Shown here: piece by piece, positions 22,547 through 33,817 of the stretch
How positions within the stretch are numbered: the first letter of the stretch is position 1
How the letters are laid out: every line of letters starts with the position of its first letter
DNA from: Artocarpus heterophyllus
Lineage: Eukaryota > Streptophyta > Magnoliopsida > Rosales > Moraceae
Length of the DNA: 64,000 bases
Direction: 5' to 3'
NCBI GenBank assembly: GCA_025403435.1
Contig: CM046332.1
Span: 7,991,903 to 8,055,902 of the forward strand
Position numbers and translations under genes: made by a program
Notes under the pieces: model-generated
What the model was told of the DNA's origin: nothing
The model's database searches: none
The model's input: only the letters and a program-made list of their open reading frames with translations

Positions 22547-22609
22547 GCTGATCGACAAGCCGAACAGGCCCCATCGGTAGGCTGAACAAGTCATTCGGTA
22601 GGCCGAACT
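22547..22609 (+). repeat. GGCAGGCCGA dyad cluster in Copia-1B 5' LTR
   Basis: Three units (ATCGACAAGCCGAAC, ATCGGTAGGCTGAAC, TTCGGTAGGCCGAAC) are more degraded than those in this element's own 3' LTR. Confidence 0.75.
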
Positions 22610-23173
22610 CCCGGGAAAAAATCTCCACAAATCTTTTATTTTCCACCCGAGATTCTATAGGATAAAGTCTCAGTTTTGATTCAAATAACCCAACAGAGAA
22701 GATATCTAATCAAAACAAACTTTATCAAGATAATCTCTAAGAAAATAAATCAATTCACAATAATTCTACAAGTTTATCTTGATCTAATTTATCCAAAATT
22801 AAATCAACCGATAAATAGACAAGAATTATTTGATCCAATAATTCAACAAGTTTATCTTAAATTAATTTTATTACAAAATTAATTCAACCAATAAATAGAC
22901 ATGAATTATTTGATTCTTACAAATTTTAAACCAATCTGATAAATCCGACATAAGTCACCAATTATTAGAAAAGCACGCCGTGTCGTTACAGGATTTTGTG
23001 AGCTAGCAAAGGGGACCAAAATGGACCTATAAAGTTCAAGCTCATGATAATTATGAAACCCAATATCCCAGATAAACATTTCACAATTATCAACTCCAAC
23101 GCTACTCCGCTAAAAGCTTGGAGCTGCACTCTCAAACTTTATAGAATTACGAAGCTCGTGTAGCTAAGTCTCC

Positions 23174-23437
23174 ATGACATATCAAAGTGTATCGTATCCC
23201 TATATGATAATCCATAATCGGCTTAAGGACAAGTTCTGTCTTACCTTCCCGATTATTTTTATCTTACGTTCTATTGTCTCACCATTAGAAAACTTACCAT
23301 CCAAAGATAGTATACCATTCGGTTACACCTATGTATCCAAATGGTTGAGCTCTCTAGTTTTCCAATTACAAGACAACGCATATAAGAGGATATCATTACT
23401 CCTAAAGAGGAGCTATGGATTCCATATCTATGAATAA
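23174..23437 (+). other. 87-codon antisense frame in Copia-1B 5' LTR
   Basis: Equivalent to 19020-19283, with a handful of residue differences (H/Y, E/D, C/R, AP/SL) and the same start and stop. Confidence 0.3.
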
Positions 23438-24050
23438 CAAGTCTACGCTATCAAGAGTCACGCCTTCAACGTACCAGCATGCATACCACTATTGAGATGT
23501 AGGAGTCAGCCATTGGCACATCAAAAGACACAAGTCGAGACAATGGGCCCACTATTCATCTCAGGATTAAGATATAATACAAGTGATTGTCTAAAGTGAA
23601 TTGATTTGCCAAGACAGAATTATTAATCCAAATCAATTCACTTTATGTCCCGATCTAACACATCGTCACCTATGACAACGCGCCAATGTTTCTATTCACA
23701 GAGTCCAACTCTGATGGCCAAGACAAACCATCTCCCGAAGGGGATATAGACAACATAACAATCTTTACATGAATAAAGTGCCCGAATTTATTCCCTCGAT
23801 TGCGGATCATATGTTTTAGACCGTCACCTTAAGAATCATGTCTTCTGCATAATCAGTTCATCATATGCCCAATTCTTAAGGTTTAGACTGACAGTCTCAG
23901 ACTACTGTTTGCTTGTCATACATTCAACAAATATGAACGCAAAGAGGACAAGATTTGGTCTATATAAATCAATAAATTCTTTATTGATAAAAATGTCTCC
24001 AAAAACATATTACATTTTTACTCCTTGGGGCATACATGTCTAACAGCATG

Positions 24051-25255
24051 GATAATTGTTAGAAGTGATTCTCATCACAATAGTATTATCCTAGTCCTCT
24101 AACCTGATATCACCATTGTTTCCTACATGACAAGTTCTATATTTGGACACATTCTAATATTATCTTTAACAGAACGATGGAATGGATTGTTGTTGGATAT
24201 AGAGTGAATCATGTGAGGAATGTGAGTGATTAAGAAGGAATTTGTCCCTCATTCATTATTAGAAAGATATCTACGGGCCCCTCGATAAGTTAGACTAAAG
24301 AAAAATGTATGGCCATAGTTGAATGAATTGATATGGGTTATCAATATCAGTCTACTTAAGATTGAGAAATAATATGATTGAATAGTATAAGGATGATACA
24401 AACCAAGCCTGATGTTTAATCAAGGTTTCTAGTGACAAAAGGACTTTAATACTTATTGTGGATTAGGTTGTGTCGGATTATTGACATTCGCATAATTTGG
24501 GTAATCATAATGTCTTGCTAGAGGCCGCTTATGATTTGTGGGCCAGAAACAGAATTTCAAGCCCACTACCAATGTTATGTGAACCTATAGGGTCGCACAC
24601 TTAAAATAGACCAAAAACGAATTTTGAGCTTATTGTGTCTAGGTTCAATGAACCTGATAATGTCTAGATTCGATGTACTAGATGTGTCTAGGTTCATTGA
24701 ATCTAACATTATCTAGATTCTTTGAATCATATTAGAATTACAGACATTATCTAGATTCTCTGAATCATATTCAAATTACAGACATTATCTAGATTTTTTG
24801 AATCATATTCGAATTACAGACATTGTCTAGATTCTTTGAATCATATTCGAATTACAGTTTACCCTAGTTTAAATCGACTCTATCTCAAAGTCAATATATA
24901 TATATATATATTTGTTTTTAGGGTTTCTAGCTAAATTAAGAAGAAAGAAGGCGTTCTATTATTCTAAAAGGTGAGAACATTAAAAACCCTAAAACTTAGA
25001 GAGAGTCATTTTAACGCAAAGGAGAGGGTGCTAGGACACCAATTCATTTTTGAGAGAGTCTGTTCATGTGGATACCTGTAGAAGGCGTTGCTCTAAGTAA
25101 CAATGTCTGAATCCAATCTCGAATATAAAAAGCTCAAGTTAAGGTGTCACCAGAGTGAACCCGCTCTCTTCCTTCTAGAAATCTTGCTCCTTTTTGTTAT
25201 CCTGGTAAGATTCTATGACTTTTTTTTCATTGCTTATTTGAATCACAAAATCCAA
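24051..25255 (+). repeat. Copia-2 3' LTR, right fragment
   Basis: This continues the LTR after Copia-1B. The end near 25255 (ATCCAACA) is inferred from the CA rule. It contains the 38-bp tandem repeat at 24707-24857 and a TA-rich promoter-like run near 24893-24911. Confidence 0.6.
24707..24857 (+). repeat. Tandem repeat, about four 38-bp units
   Basis: Each unit begins CATTATCTAGATTCTTTGAA and ends TTACAGA, with a few substitutions. Shorter degenerate units precede it from about 24630. Confidence 0.85.
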
Positions 25256-25327
25256 CAAAACCCAACAAACAGAGAGTGGAATTTGAGCCAAGAATGAATT
25301 GTCGATGTCTAGGCATGGAAAGGAATA

Positions 25328-26257
25328 TGAAAGTACCAGTTATGCTTTTTAGAAAGTTATGTTTAAGTTTGTCGAAACAAGTTAATAATAAACATAAAAT
25401 TGTAAAATGTACATGAGAGATTGGTATCACGGTTCAGCAATAACTGACATCTACAGAGCCATGCTTAGACGTATGAACACTTCACTAAGTAAATAAAGTC
25501 ACAATTCAATTGGACTTATTTACCCTGAGACTCTCTCTTTAAGTATGGTGCCTATGACTTATAACTACCCAATGAACATGCTCTGCGAGATCCCCTCGAA
25601 TTAAACATTGAAATCACTTCAACTCAAAAATTTTTCTCCCCAAAAACCCAAAAACTCCTCTCAAAGAAATAAAAGAAATAAAACGCTCACAAATAATCTC
25701 ACTATGATTATGAGGCTCTAAAGGCCTGTAAAAAACAATGTGAGACTTCACTTAAATAGTGAAAAGTTCTAGCCAACGAAATCTTCAAAGTAGTTCACTA
25801 TATAGATTATGTTGTACATCCTATTGTAACAGATAAGGAAACAAATCTTTAAAATTTGGTATAAAGTCAGCCCATGATGAAAACTTGAGAACTTCTAATT
25901 TAAAGTAACTTGTATCTCAATTATATATTTGAGAACCTACACAAGTAATTAGCAGGAACAAAATTGCTTATAACAAATCAAGTAACTTGTGCAATTTCCA
26001 CTTTCCCAAAAACACAAAAAAAGAACTCAGTTTCTATATTTTACCTGCAAAACAATTAGACTATTTATCAATTTGTTTGCCGCAAATCAATTAGCGCTAA
26101 GTCAAAGTTGACTCTAATAAAGAAAAAAACACATATGAGAGTAACTTTTAGTCAAACTAAAACTTTCCAAAACCAATTCCTATAGCAAATTAGACGAAAT
26201 CAAATCTCAATCAAATCTTGTAATTGACAAACTAATGCCAATCTGAAAATCCAAATA
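25328..26257 (-). repeat. Copia-3 3' LTR
   Basis: It is collinear with the split copy at 29197-29872 and 40303-40565, with shared stretches such as AGATTGGTATC near 25415 and 29287 and GCCGCAAATCAATTA near 26080 and 40382. The purine stretch beyond 26258, read on the minus strand, is the likely PPT. Confidence 0.75.
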
Positions 26258-27363
26258 ATCTCTCCCTATGACATTGTTTTGGCAAAACTTCACAAGAATA
26301 AAAAATTCAAACTAAGCAATTAAGCTAAAAGACAATGAAACTAAGTAAAACAACTCTCCCTAAACAAAAAAACAACTCCCCTTGTGAAACATACTATACT
26401 CCCCCTTTTTATCAATATAATGACCAAAGCATGCTCAACAAGTGACGTGTAAAGTGGAAGAGGGTGAGCCATGTACAATGAGCCTCTACTTCTTCAAGCA
26501 AATATATCACAACTCTAAAAAAGAAACTTGTACATTCATGCAGAGGTGTTTGTTGCAGTACTTGTCGCAACATCAGGTGCAACAAATAATGGATTAGTGT
26601 GAAATGCCAAAACAGAAAAACACATGGAATTTTTTTTCTAAAAGCTAACGAAACCTGATAATTTTTTTTCAAAAAAATAAGAAACCCAATTAACAAAAAT
26701 GCTAAAGTGTTGTCTACTCGAAGTTATGTTAAAAAAACTATACTATTTTGAATCTCTAATTAAAAGAATTTAAACATCAACCATCTGTGTGTGCAAAAAT
26801 TCTTCACAAAAATTCCTTTCTGAATATTTTTTTCAAATTCAACACTTAAAAATTTAGGTGCTAAAAAACTGTTCGAACTAACTTGTTCATCTAAATCACT
26901 CAACATGTTTTTTTATATAGTTCTGCAAAATTTTTAGGGGCCTTTCATTCTATCACCCATGCAGCTCTTTTCTCTTGGTAGATTGTTCTTTACATGTTGG
27001 TGATACATAGGCCCAGATTACTCAGGGATAGCATGTATACAAAAGTGTAGGCAGCTTTTCCCCTATTTTAATAAAAAAAAGCATATGATTATTTGATTAA
27101 CGACCTATATATGATTTTTTTTCTTTAAATAAAAGTGATTGGAAAATATGAATTGATTAAATCCCAAGTCACAAGATAATAGATTGTGGACAATACTTAC
27201 GTAGCACAAATACTAACTGCTTTTCTGAAAGATTCAAATCTTACCAAGAACAACCACTATCAAAGTACCAAGCATCATTAGTACAAGCTTTTAAAAAATT
27301 ATAAGTAAAAAAACCTTGTAAATCACACTTTCTTATCCAAATTTTTCTATGAAACTTATCGGA
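26258..27363 (-). other. Copia-3 internal remnant without recognisable coding
   Basis: AT-rich sequence between the 3' LTR and gag. No protease, integrase or RT motif could be read, so pol has been deleted or has decayed past recognition. Confidence 0.5.
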
Positions 27364-29110
27364 CTAGTCAATTTTCATTTTAGGTGTTTGTTTCTGATTA
27401 TATCCTTTTATCAACATACCCCTTTTTAAAGCATTCAAAAACTCAAAACACCTATGTCTAATATGCCCTGGAATATTACAATGGTGACATATTGGAACAA
27501 ATTCGTTTGTTATTCTTTTTGTTGCAATTGTTTTACTTGCAACAAATTTCTTACCTTCACTTATCTGAGGTATTTGAGAGCGTTGCTTCATGTTATTGGT
27601 ACTTGCCTTCACAAAGGTAGTCTTCCTTGAGATTTCATGACCTTTGTAGCCAAGGTCGAAGTCATCACCTCTAGGTTTCTATAGAGAGAGAGTAAATGGT
27701 CCAAATTAGTCATTTTTTAGTTGAGCATTCTTACATCTTTTATGTTCACTCCAACTCAATTCTAGTTTTAGCAAGATTATTCTAATGCTTTCTGGACAAA
27801 ATCTCATAGTTTGTCCTTAACAATTCATCTTTCTCCTTTTTAAGAGTTGCAACTTCCACTTTAAGTGACCTTGATTTTGCAAACCATAAGCCACTTACTG
27901 CACATCTTCTTATAGGCCTTCTCAATCTTCTCAAGAGTCAGATCTTCATTGTCACTATCAGACTCTGCCTTAGAGTGTGCATCTTCAAAACCTAGACTAG
28001 ATTCTATTACTTTTTGTGTTGCAATAGGTCCTACAACAATAACTCCAGATTTTAATTACAAGTTACTTGGGAATTTAGTACTTACAGTAAAAGCCACATA
28101 ACTACTGGTGTGTTTTTCTATATCATCTATACTTCCATCAGAATCATCATCGTTCCATGTTGATGTCATTGCCTTGTTCTTCTTTTTTAGAGTATTTTGC
28201 ACATTCAGATTGAACGTGTCCGAAACCTTCACATTCCAGAGATTGAACGCCTTTGTTTCTTTTCTTCTCTTCATATTGTAGAGTGGGGGAAAATTTTTGT
28301 TTGAGAATTTTTATTTTTTGAACACTAGGTGAATTTCTATTTCTTGTTGATCTTGTTCAAAATTTTATAAAAATTCTTTGTAAGAAAAGTAAGATATTCA
28401 TTTAAATCCTCATAATCATCGGACTTATCTTTGTTTATTAGGTTGCCTATCTCTACTTGAAGTACTATGCCCTTATGCTTCTTTGAATTCTTGAGCTTCA
28501 ACTTAAAAGTTTGGAGAGGTCCCATGAGTTCATCTAGCCTTATCGTCTCGACATATTTGGCTTCTTTAATGTTAGTGACCTTGTAAGCAAAGAGTTCTTG
28601 GAGAGATCTTAAAGTCTTCTTCACCAACATAGAGTTCTAATATTTTTCTCGAAGCGAAAATGCTTCATTTACAATGTCACAAAGCTTTAAATTAAAACCC
28701 ACATTGCACTCGTGCCCCTTCATATGAAATTAGTCAAAGCGAATTGTCAGAATTTGTAACTTAGACTTCACAAATGCCATTCCTTCATGAGCAATTTGAA
28801 GGATATCCTATGCTTCTTTAGCCATTTCACACATAGAAATTAATTTGAATTGATTAACATCTACGACATTAAATATGGCATTCAAGTATTTGGAGTTGCT
28901 ATTGGTGAGTTTATCTTCATCTGCAGACTACTTCTCTTTAAGTTTGAGTATGGTATTTCCTTCATTATCTTTTGTTGTAGGATGATTACAACCTGCTATA
29001 ATAGATCACCATGCTCTTTCATGAATAGCCTTAATTAAGGCCTTCATGCGAGCTTTCCAATATCAGTAGTTGACTCCTTCAAGTTATGGCAGTTTGATCA
29101 CCGAACCTCC
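27364..29110 (-). pseudogene. Copia-3 gag
   Basis: The UBN2-type gag of Copia elements is readable on the minus strand. FNVVDVNQFKLIS and MCEMAKEA lie near 28800-28870, and KVTNIKEAKYVETIRLDELM lies in the frame 28337-28630. An acidic block (STWNDDDSDGSIDD) follows at about 28140. A zinc knuckle (ECEGFGHVQSEC) is readable only in a frame shifted from the flanking one near 28200, and a second one (CHHCNIPGHIRHRC) is at 27430-27490. Frameshifts and stops separate the three open pieces. No pol follows. It is the nucleocapsid of a third Copia family, distinct from Copia-1. Confidence 0.8.
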
Positions 29111-29196
29111 TTCTCTCATGATATCCATGCCTACAAAACAACCAGTACACCAAAGATCTCACCGAAAACATTTTAATGATCCACTATGATACTAAA

Positions 29197-29872
29197 TGAA
29201 AGCATCGATTATATATTACCAATTTGATGTTTACGTTTGTTATAACAAGTTCATAATAAATATAACATAGTAAAATAAACGCAAGAGATTGGTATCGCGG
29301 TTTGGTAAGAACCTACATCTATAGGGCCATGCCCAAACGTATAAACACTTCACTAAGTAAGCAAAGTTAAAATTCAATTGGACTTATTCATCCCAAGACT
29401 CCCTCTCTAAGCATGACGCCTATGATGTATAGCTACCCAATGAACATGCTCAGCGAGATCCCCTCGACTTAAAGATTGAAATCCCTTCAACTCAAAATGT
29501 TTTCTCCTAAAACCCAAAAACTCTTGTCATAAAGAAATAAAAGAAATAAGATGCTTATAAACAATCTCACTACAATTCTAAGGCTCTAAAGGAGTGTTCA
29601 GAATATTGTGAGACTGTACTTAAATAGCAAAAGTTTGTCGCCAACAAAATCTTCAAAATGGTTCACTTTTTGAATTCTGTTGCACATTCTATTGTAATAT
29701 ATAGGCAACAAATCCTTAAAATCTAGTAGAAAAGTAACCCACAATGAAATCTTGAAACCTTATAATTTAAAACAACATGTATCTGACTTATATCTTTGAG
29801 AACCTGCATACGTTATTAGTGGAAATAAAATCACTTATAACAAATCAAGTAACTTGTGTAATTTCCAACCTT
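29197..29872 (-). repeat. Copia-3 5' LTR, left fragment
   Basis: It matches 25328-26010 and is cut by the CACTA element. PBS-like TAGTATCATAGTGG is read on the minus strand just left of it (about 29181-29194). Confidence 0.72.
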
Positions 29873-29886
29873 TATTTAACAAGCGT

Positions 29887-30140
29887 TTCCTAAAAACCGT
29901 CATGGTAAGGAGAAAAAAGCACAGCGAGTTACAGCTGCGAAAATGAAGATCGTCGTGTAACGGGCAAGAACTTACCATGACGGTTTTTTACCGTCGTGGT
30001 AGCTAACCAATTCCATGATGGTTTTTTAAAAAACCATCGTGGAATAAGATAGCTATCGCGATGGTTTTTTGAAAAACCGTCGTGGAATCTTCATAGTGTA
30101 TTCCATAATGGTTTTTTTATGAAAACCGTCATGGTAGCTT
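29887..30140. repeat. CACTA left subterminal repeats
   Basis: About five inverted pairs of AAAACCGTCRTGG around T/A-rich loops. In En/Spm elements such subterminal motifs bind the TNPA-type protein (family knowledge). Confidence 0.8.
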
Positions 30141-30283
30141 ACTTAAAATCCCTTTTCCCACCTCGACAGCCAGACACAATTTAGAAACTCTCTTCTCAAA
30201 TACACACACAGACCTGTCTGAATCAGCTACCGTCGTCCCTCTCCACCTCCACACTCCTTAATGTCAGCCCAAATTGTAAGTTT

Positions 30284-33042
30284 TTGTTAGAAATGGAATT
30301 TTTAGGAAGGCTTCTACCAGAGGGTAATAAATTACCAACTAGTATGTATGAGGCTAAGAAGACTTTGAGCAATTTGGGAATGAATTATGAGAAAATTCGT
30401 GCTTGTGAAAATGATTGTGTTCTCTATAGGAATGAGTATGAGGACAAGAATTATTGTCTAGTTTAGCAACAAGCAAGGTGGAAGAAAGGAAAGGAGCCAA
30501 AAGACAGCAAGAATGGAGTGCCAAAGAAAGTGTTATGGTACATTCCACCGGTACCACGTTTGTGGCATTTATTTGGAAACCCAGAACATGCCAAGAATTT
30601 GACATGACGTCATGACAAATAGGTGAATGATGGTATGCTTAGACACTTGACGGATTCACCACATTGGAAGACTTTTGAAGCCGATCATCCCAACTTTAGT
30701 GCAGATCCAAGAAACATACATTTCGCTTTGTCAACAGATGGAATGAACCCATATGGTAACATGAGTAGTAGGCATAGCACTTGGCTCGTAATACTTGTTA
30801 GCTATAATCTCCCTCTGAAGATGTCCATGAAGCAGAAGTTTTTAATGTTGTCTTTATTGATTTTGGGTCCTCACCAGCCAAGCAATGACATTGATGTATA
30901 CTTGGCACCGTTAATCGATGACCTAAAAAAGTTGTAGGAAAATTGAGTTCAAGTTAGAGATGCTTACCGAAAAGAGATGTTCACACTCCATGCAATGTTG
31001 ATATGGACAATTAACAACTTCCCTGCATATGGCAATTTATCTAGTTATTTGGTGAAGAGTTCTATTTGTTGTCCTATTTGCATGATGGAAACGTCTCACA
31101 AGCGGTTGAAGAATGGTAAGAAAACCATTTTTCTTGGTCATAGAAGATGGTTGGCAAGAGATCATCGCTACCACAAACAAAAGAAAGCCTTTGATGGCAA
31201 CAGCAAAGAAAGAGACCCTCCTCATCCTTTGACAGGTGAACAAATATTTGAAATGGTACAAGATATAAGAGTTGTATTCGGTAAGAGAAAGCGAGGTAAG
31301 GATAAGCCTCCAAATGATGGACCATGAAAAAAAAGAACAATATTCTTTGATCTTCCCTACTAGAAGACACTTTTTGTTCATCATTGCTTGGATGTTATGC
31401 ATATTGAGAAAAACGTTTGTGAATCCATAGTCGACACGTTGCTTGACATTCTAGGCAAGACTAAGGATGGTGAAAAAGCTCAGTTGGATCTCATGGACAT
31501 GGAGATTAGGCCTAATTTATTTCCCAAGAAAAGAGGGAACCATACTTACTTACCTTCGACAAAGCACACGTTATCCAGAGTGGAAAAGAGAAAGCTCTAT
31601 GAATGGCTTGCTTCATTAAAAGTACCAAACGGGTATTCTTCAAACTTCAAAAAGTTGGCGTTGGTGAAGGAGTTGAAACTTATTGGCATGGAAACACACA
31701 ATTGTCATGTGTTGATGAAGCGATTACTACCACTTGCTTTGCGGGGAATTCTAACAAAGGATGTGAGATTTGCAATTTCCAAGTTGTGCCTATTCTTCAA
31801 TTCAATATGCTCGAAGGTCATTGATCCACTTGTGCTAGATTCACTGCAATCAAAGTTGGTGCAAACCTTATGCATGCTTGAAAAGTATTTTCCACCAGCA
31901 TTTTTTTAACATCATGATTCATTTAATGGTACACTTAGTACACGAAGTTAAGTTATGTAAACCGGTGTATTTGAGATGGATGTACCTATTTGAAAGATAT
32001 ATGAAGGTTTTGAAGGGCTATGTGAAGAATTGAAATAGGCCGAAGGGATGTATTGTAGAAAGTTACATAGCTGAGGCATTGGTCGAATTTTGCTCTGAGT
32101 ACCTTCTAATGCGGACACAATTGGGGTGCCAAAGACTATAAACATTGAGGGTAGGGGACTATCTATGGGCAATCCTTCATCAGTAAATCAAGAGGAGTGG
32201 GAGCAAGCTTGTCTTTATGTCTTGCACAATGCTAATGAAGTGGAGCCTTTCATTGAGGCTCACATGAACAAATTTAAAAAGCATACCCAAAAAGAGCAAG
32301 AAATGAGAAGTGGTTGCAAGATGAACACAACCGAACCTTTCGGTTGTGGATTAGAGCACACATCTATGGCAAGTGCTCCACATTACAAGACGGAGGCATG
32401 TCACAGGAGTAGAAGAACCTAGCTAGAGGACCATCATCGGTGGTTACAAGGTATACGTCATATTCCATTAATGGTTACACTTTCTACACTGGCAGAAGAG
32501 ATAAGAAGCATCTAGTGCAAAATAGCGGTGTGACTCTCTGTGCTAAGGCTATGCATATTGCCTCTGCCAAGGACAAGAATCTGGTATATGGGATCATGAA
32601 CTACTTTGTTTTCATTGAAGATATTTGGGAATTGATTATGGGGGATTACGCATAGCACTTTTTAAGTGTAAGTAGGCTGACAATAACTATGTTAAGAATG
32701 ACGATGATGGCATCACGGTGGTTGACTTTAGAAGATTAGGATACAGGAATGATCCCTTCATTATGGCATTACAAGCAATCCAAGTTTTTTATACTACAGA
32801 TCTCCAAGACATGGAATTATCTCTAGTCGTCCCGACAGAGCCAAAAATAGTTATCGACAGTGAAGAAGTTGATGAGGATTGCACAGACATTCCTTCATTC
32901 ACAAAGGGATTGCCACTAGTTGAAGAAATAGATACTTTTGAAGATGATGTATCGCACTTGCTTCGTGAAGATGTGGAATGGATATGCATTGAGAAACCAA
33001 TGAAAAAAAAAGATAAAAATATTATCATCAATAAACCAATTT
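30284..33042 (+). pseudogene. CACTA TNP2-like transposase (Transposase_21, DUF4218, DUF4216)
   Basis: Transposase_21 motifs run from LLPEGNKLPTSMYEAKK (30311) through ACENDCVLYRNEYED, VPRLWHLFGNPEHAK, FALSTDGMNPYGNMSS (30720-30770) and SNDIDVYLAPLIDDLK to ICCPICMMET and FLGHRRWLARDH (31130). The Asp residues in TDGMNP and NDIDVYL are catalytic candidates. DVMHIEKNVCES at 31388 and DUF4218 (ALRGILTKDVRFAISKLC) follow. DUF4216 ends the protein (YTFYTGRRD, QNSGVTLCA, VDFRRLGYRNDPFI, QVFYTTDL to 32820). The usual N-terminal transposase-associated domain is missing. Stops or frameshifts occur near 30466, 30607, 30937, 31325, 31908-32125 and 32655. It would have cut and joined element ends. Confidence 0.88.
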
Positions 33043-33245
33043 ATGTTAATTTACTTTTAACATTTTTCTATAAATTATTTCATTTTGCAAATTTTTTTAC
33101 GGGTTTGCATATCTATCTATGATTAAATTTGTGGTGAAAACAGAGATAAAGTATATATTCTGGGCCATTGGATGCTTAACATACGGGCTGGCCACCCTAG
33201 GTAGCAAAGAATATTATGTGTAAGAAATGTTTAAGACAAGTTTTT

Positions 33246-33622
33246 ACAATGCTTTTTCCAAAAACAGTCGTGGAACTGAGTCTTCCATAATGGCTTTTTG
33301 CAAAAACCATCGTTGATTATATTTTCCACGACGGATTTTTCAAAAACAGTCATGGAGAGCCTTTTGGTTTTTTCAAAAACTATCATGGAAAGCATTTCAC
33401 AGCATAAAAAAATAATAGCATTTTTCCACGATAGTTTTTTAAAAAATCGTCGTGGAAAGCCTTTTACAACATCATGCATGCTGTGAAAAGCATGAATTTT
33501 TCATGACAGTTTTGCAAAAATCGTCGTGGAAGACTAGATATTCCACGACGGTTTTTGCAAAAACCGTCGTGGAAGACTAGATATTCCACGACGGTTTTTG
33601 CAAAAACCGTCGTGGAAGACAA
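33246..33622. repeat. CACTA internal array of palindromes
   Basis: Inverted pairs of CCACGACGGTTTTTGC lie between the two genes. Two copies, 33541-33574 and 33584-33617, are perfect 34-bp palindromes in a 43-bp tandem period, and more degenerate pairs lie to the left. The motif is the same as in the subterminal arrays. Confidence 0.85.
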
Positions 33623-33643
33623 CAATTTCCCCACTTTTAATTT

Positions 33644-33817
33644 TTGAATCACACGCTAAGAGTCCCTTATGTATGCACACCCTTTTTCTCCAAGAGTACT
33701 TACTCTCTCTCAAATCCCTCTTTCACTCTGTCTAAAATCCCTCTTTCTCTCTCTAAAATCCTTATCTCCCCCCGCCACCATCACCTCCACCGCGTTGCCA
33801 TTGCCTACCTACCACTG
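33644..33817 (+). other. Probable 5'-UTR exon of the second CACTA gene
   Basis: A pyrimidine-rich CT leader just after the internal array ends at a splice-donor-like CTG/GTAAGC at 33818. The next exon would begin after CATAG at 36956, five bases before the gene-2 ATG. The splice sites are my reading only. Confidence 0.4.

Larger units (their letters stand above)
17871..24045 (-). mobile_element. Copia-1B, internally deleted derivative (LTR-leader-gag-LTR)
   Basis: This 6175-bp minus-strand element is flanked by perfect GCATG duplications (17866-17870 and 24046-24050). On the minus strand it has a complete 5' LTR (22039-24045), a PBS, a long leader with a dyad cluster, gag up to the zinc knuckle and the first residues of the protease region, and then a direct join at about 19471 into the middle of the 3' LTR. 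The remaining protease, all of integrase, RT and RNase H, and roughly the first 400 bp of the 3' LTR are missing. Because the outer duplications are intact, the deletion did not remove either end. A 1-2 base overlap at the join suggests end-joining. Confidence 0.88.
22039..24045 (-). repeat. Copia-1B 5' LTR (2007 bp)
   Basis: On the minus strand it runs from TGTTAGACATG at 24045 down to AAACA at 22039. The LTR is complete, with the dyad cluster at 22547-22609 and a TATATAAAG-type TATA box near 22426. Confidence 0.9.

Noticed and set aside
26412..26696. 94-codon minus-strand frame next to the Copia-3 3' LTR as a gene
   Set aside because: It has hydrophobic composition but no recognisable domain, and it sits in the decayed internal remnant of Copia-3.
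30354..31402. Minus-strand frames of 83-121 codons across the CACTA transposase
   Set aside because: They are complements of the clearly homologous + strand TNP2 frames.
33541..33617. Palindromes as a transcription terminator or CRISPR repeats
   Set aside because: They match the subterminal repeats of the same CACTA element, and the context is eukaryotic.
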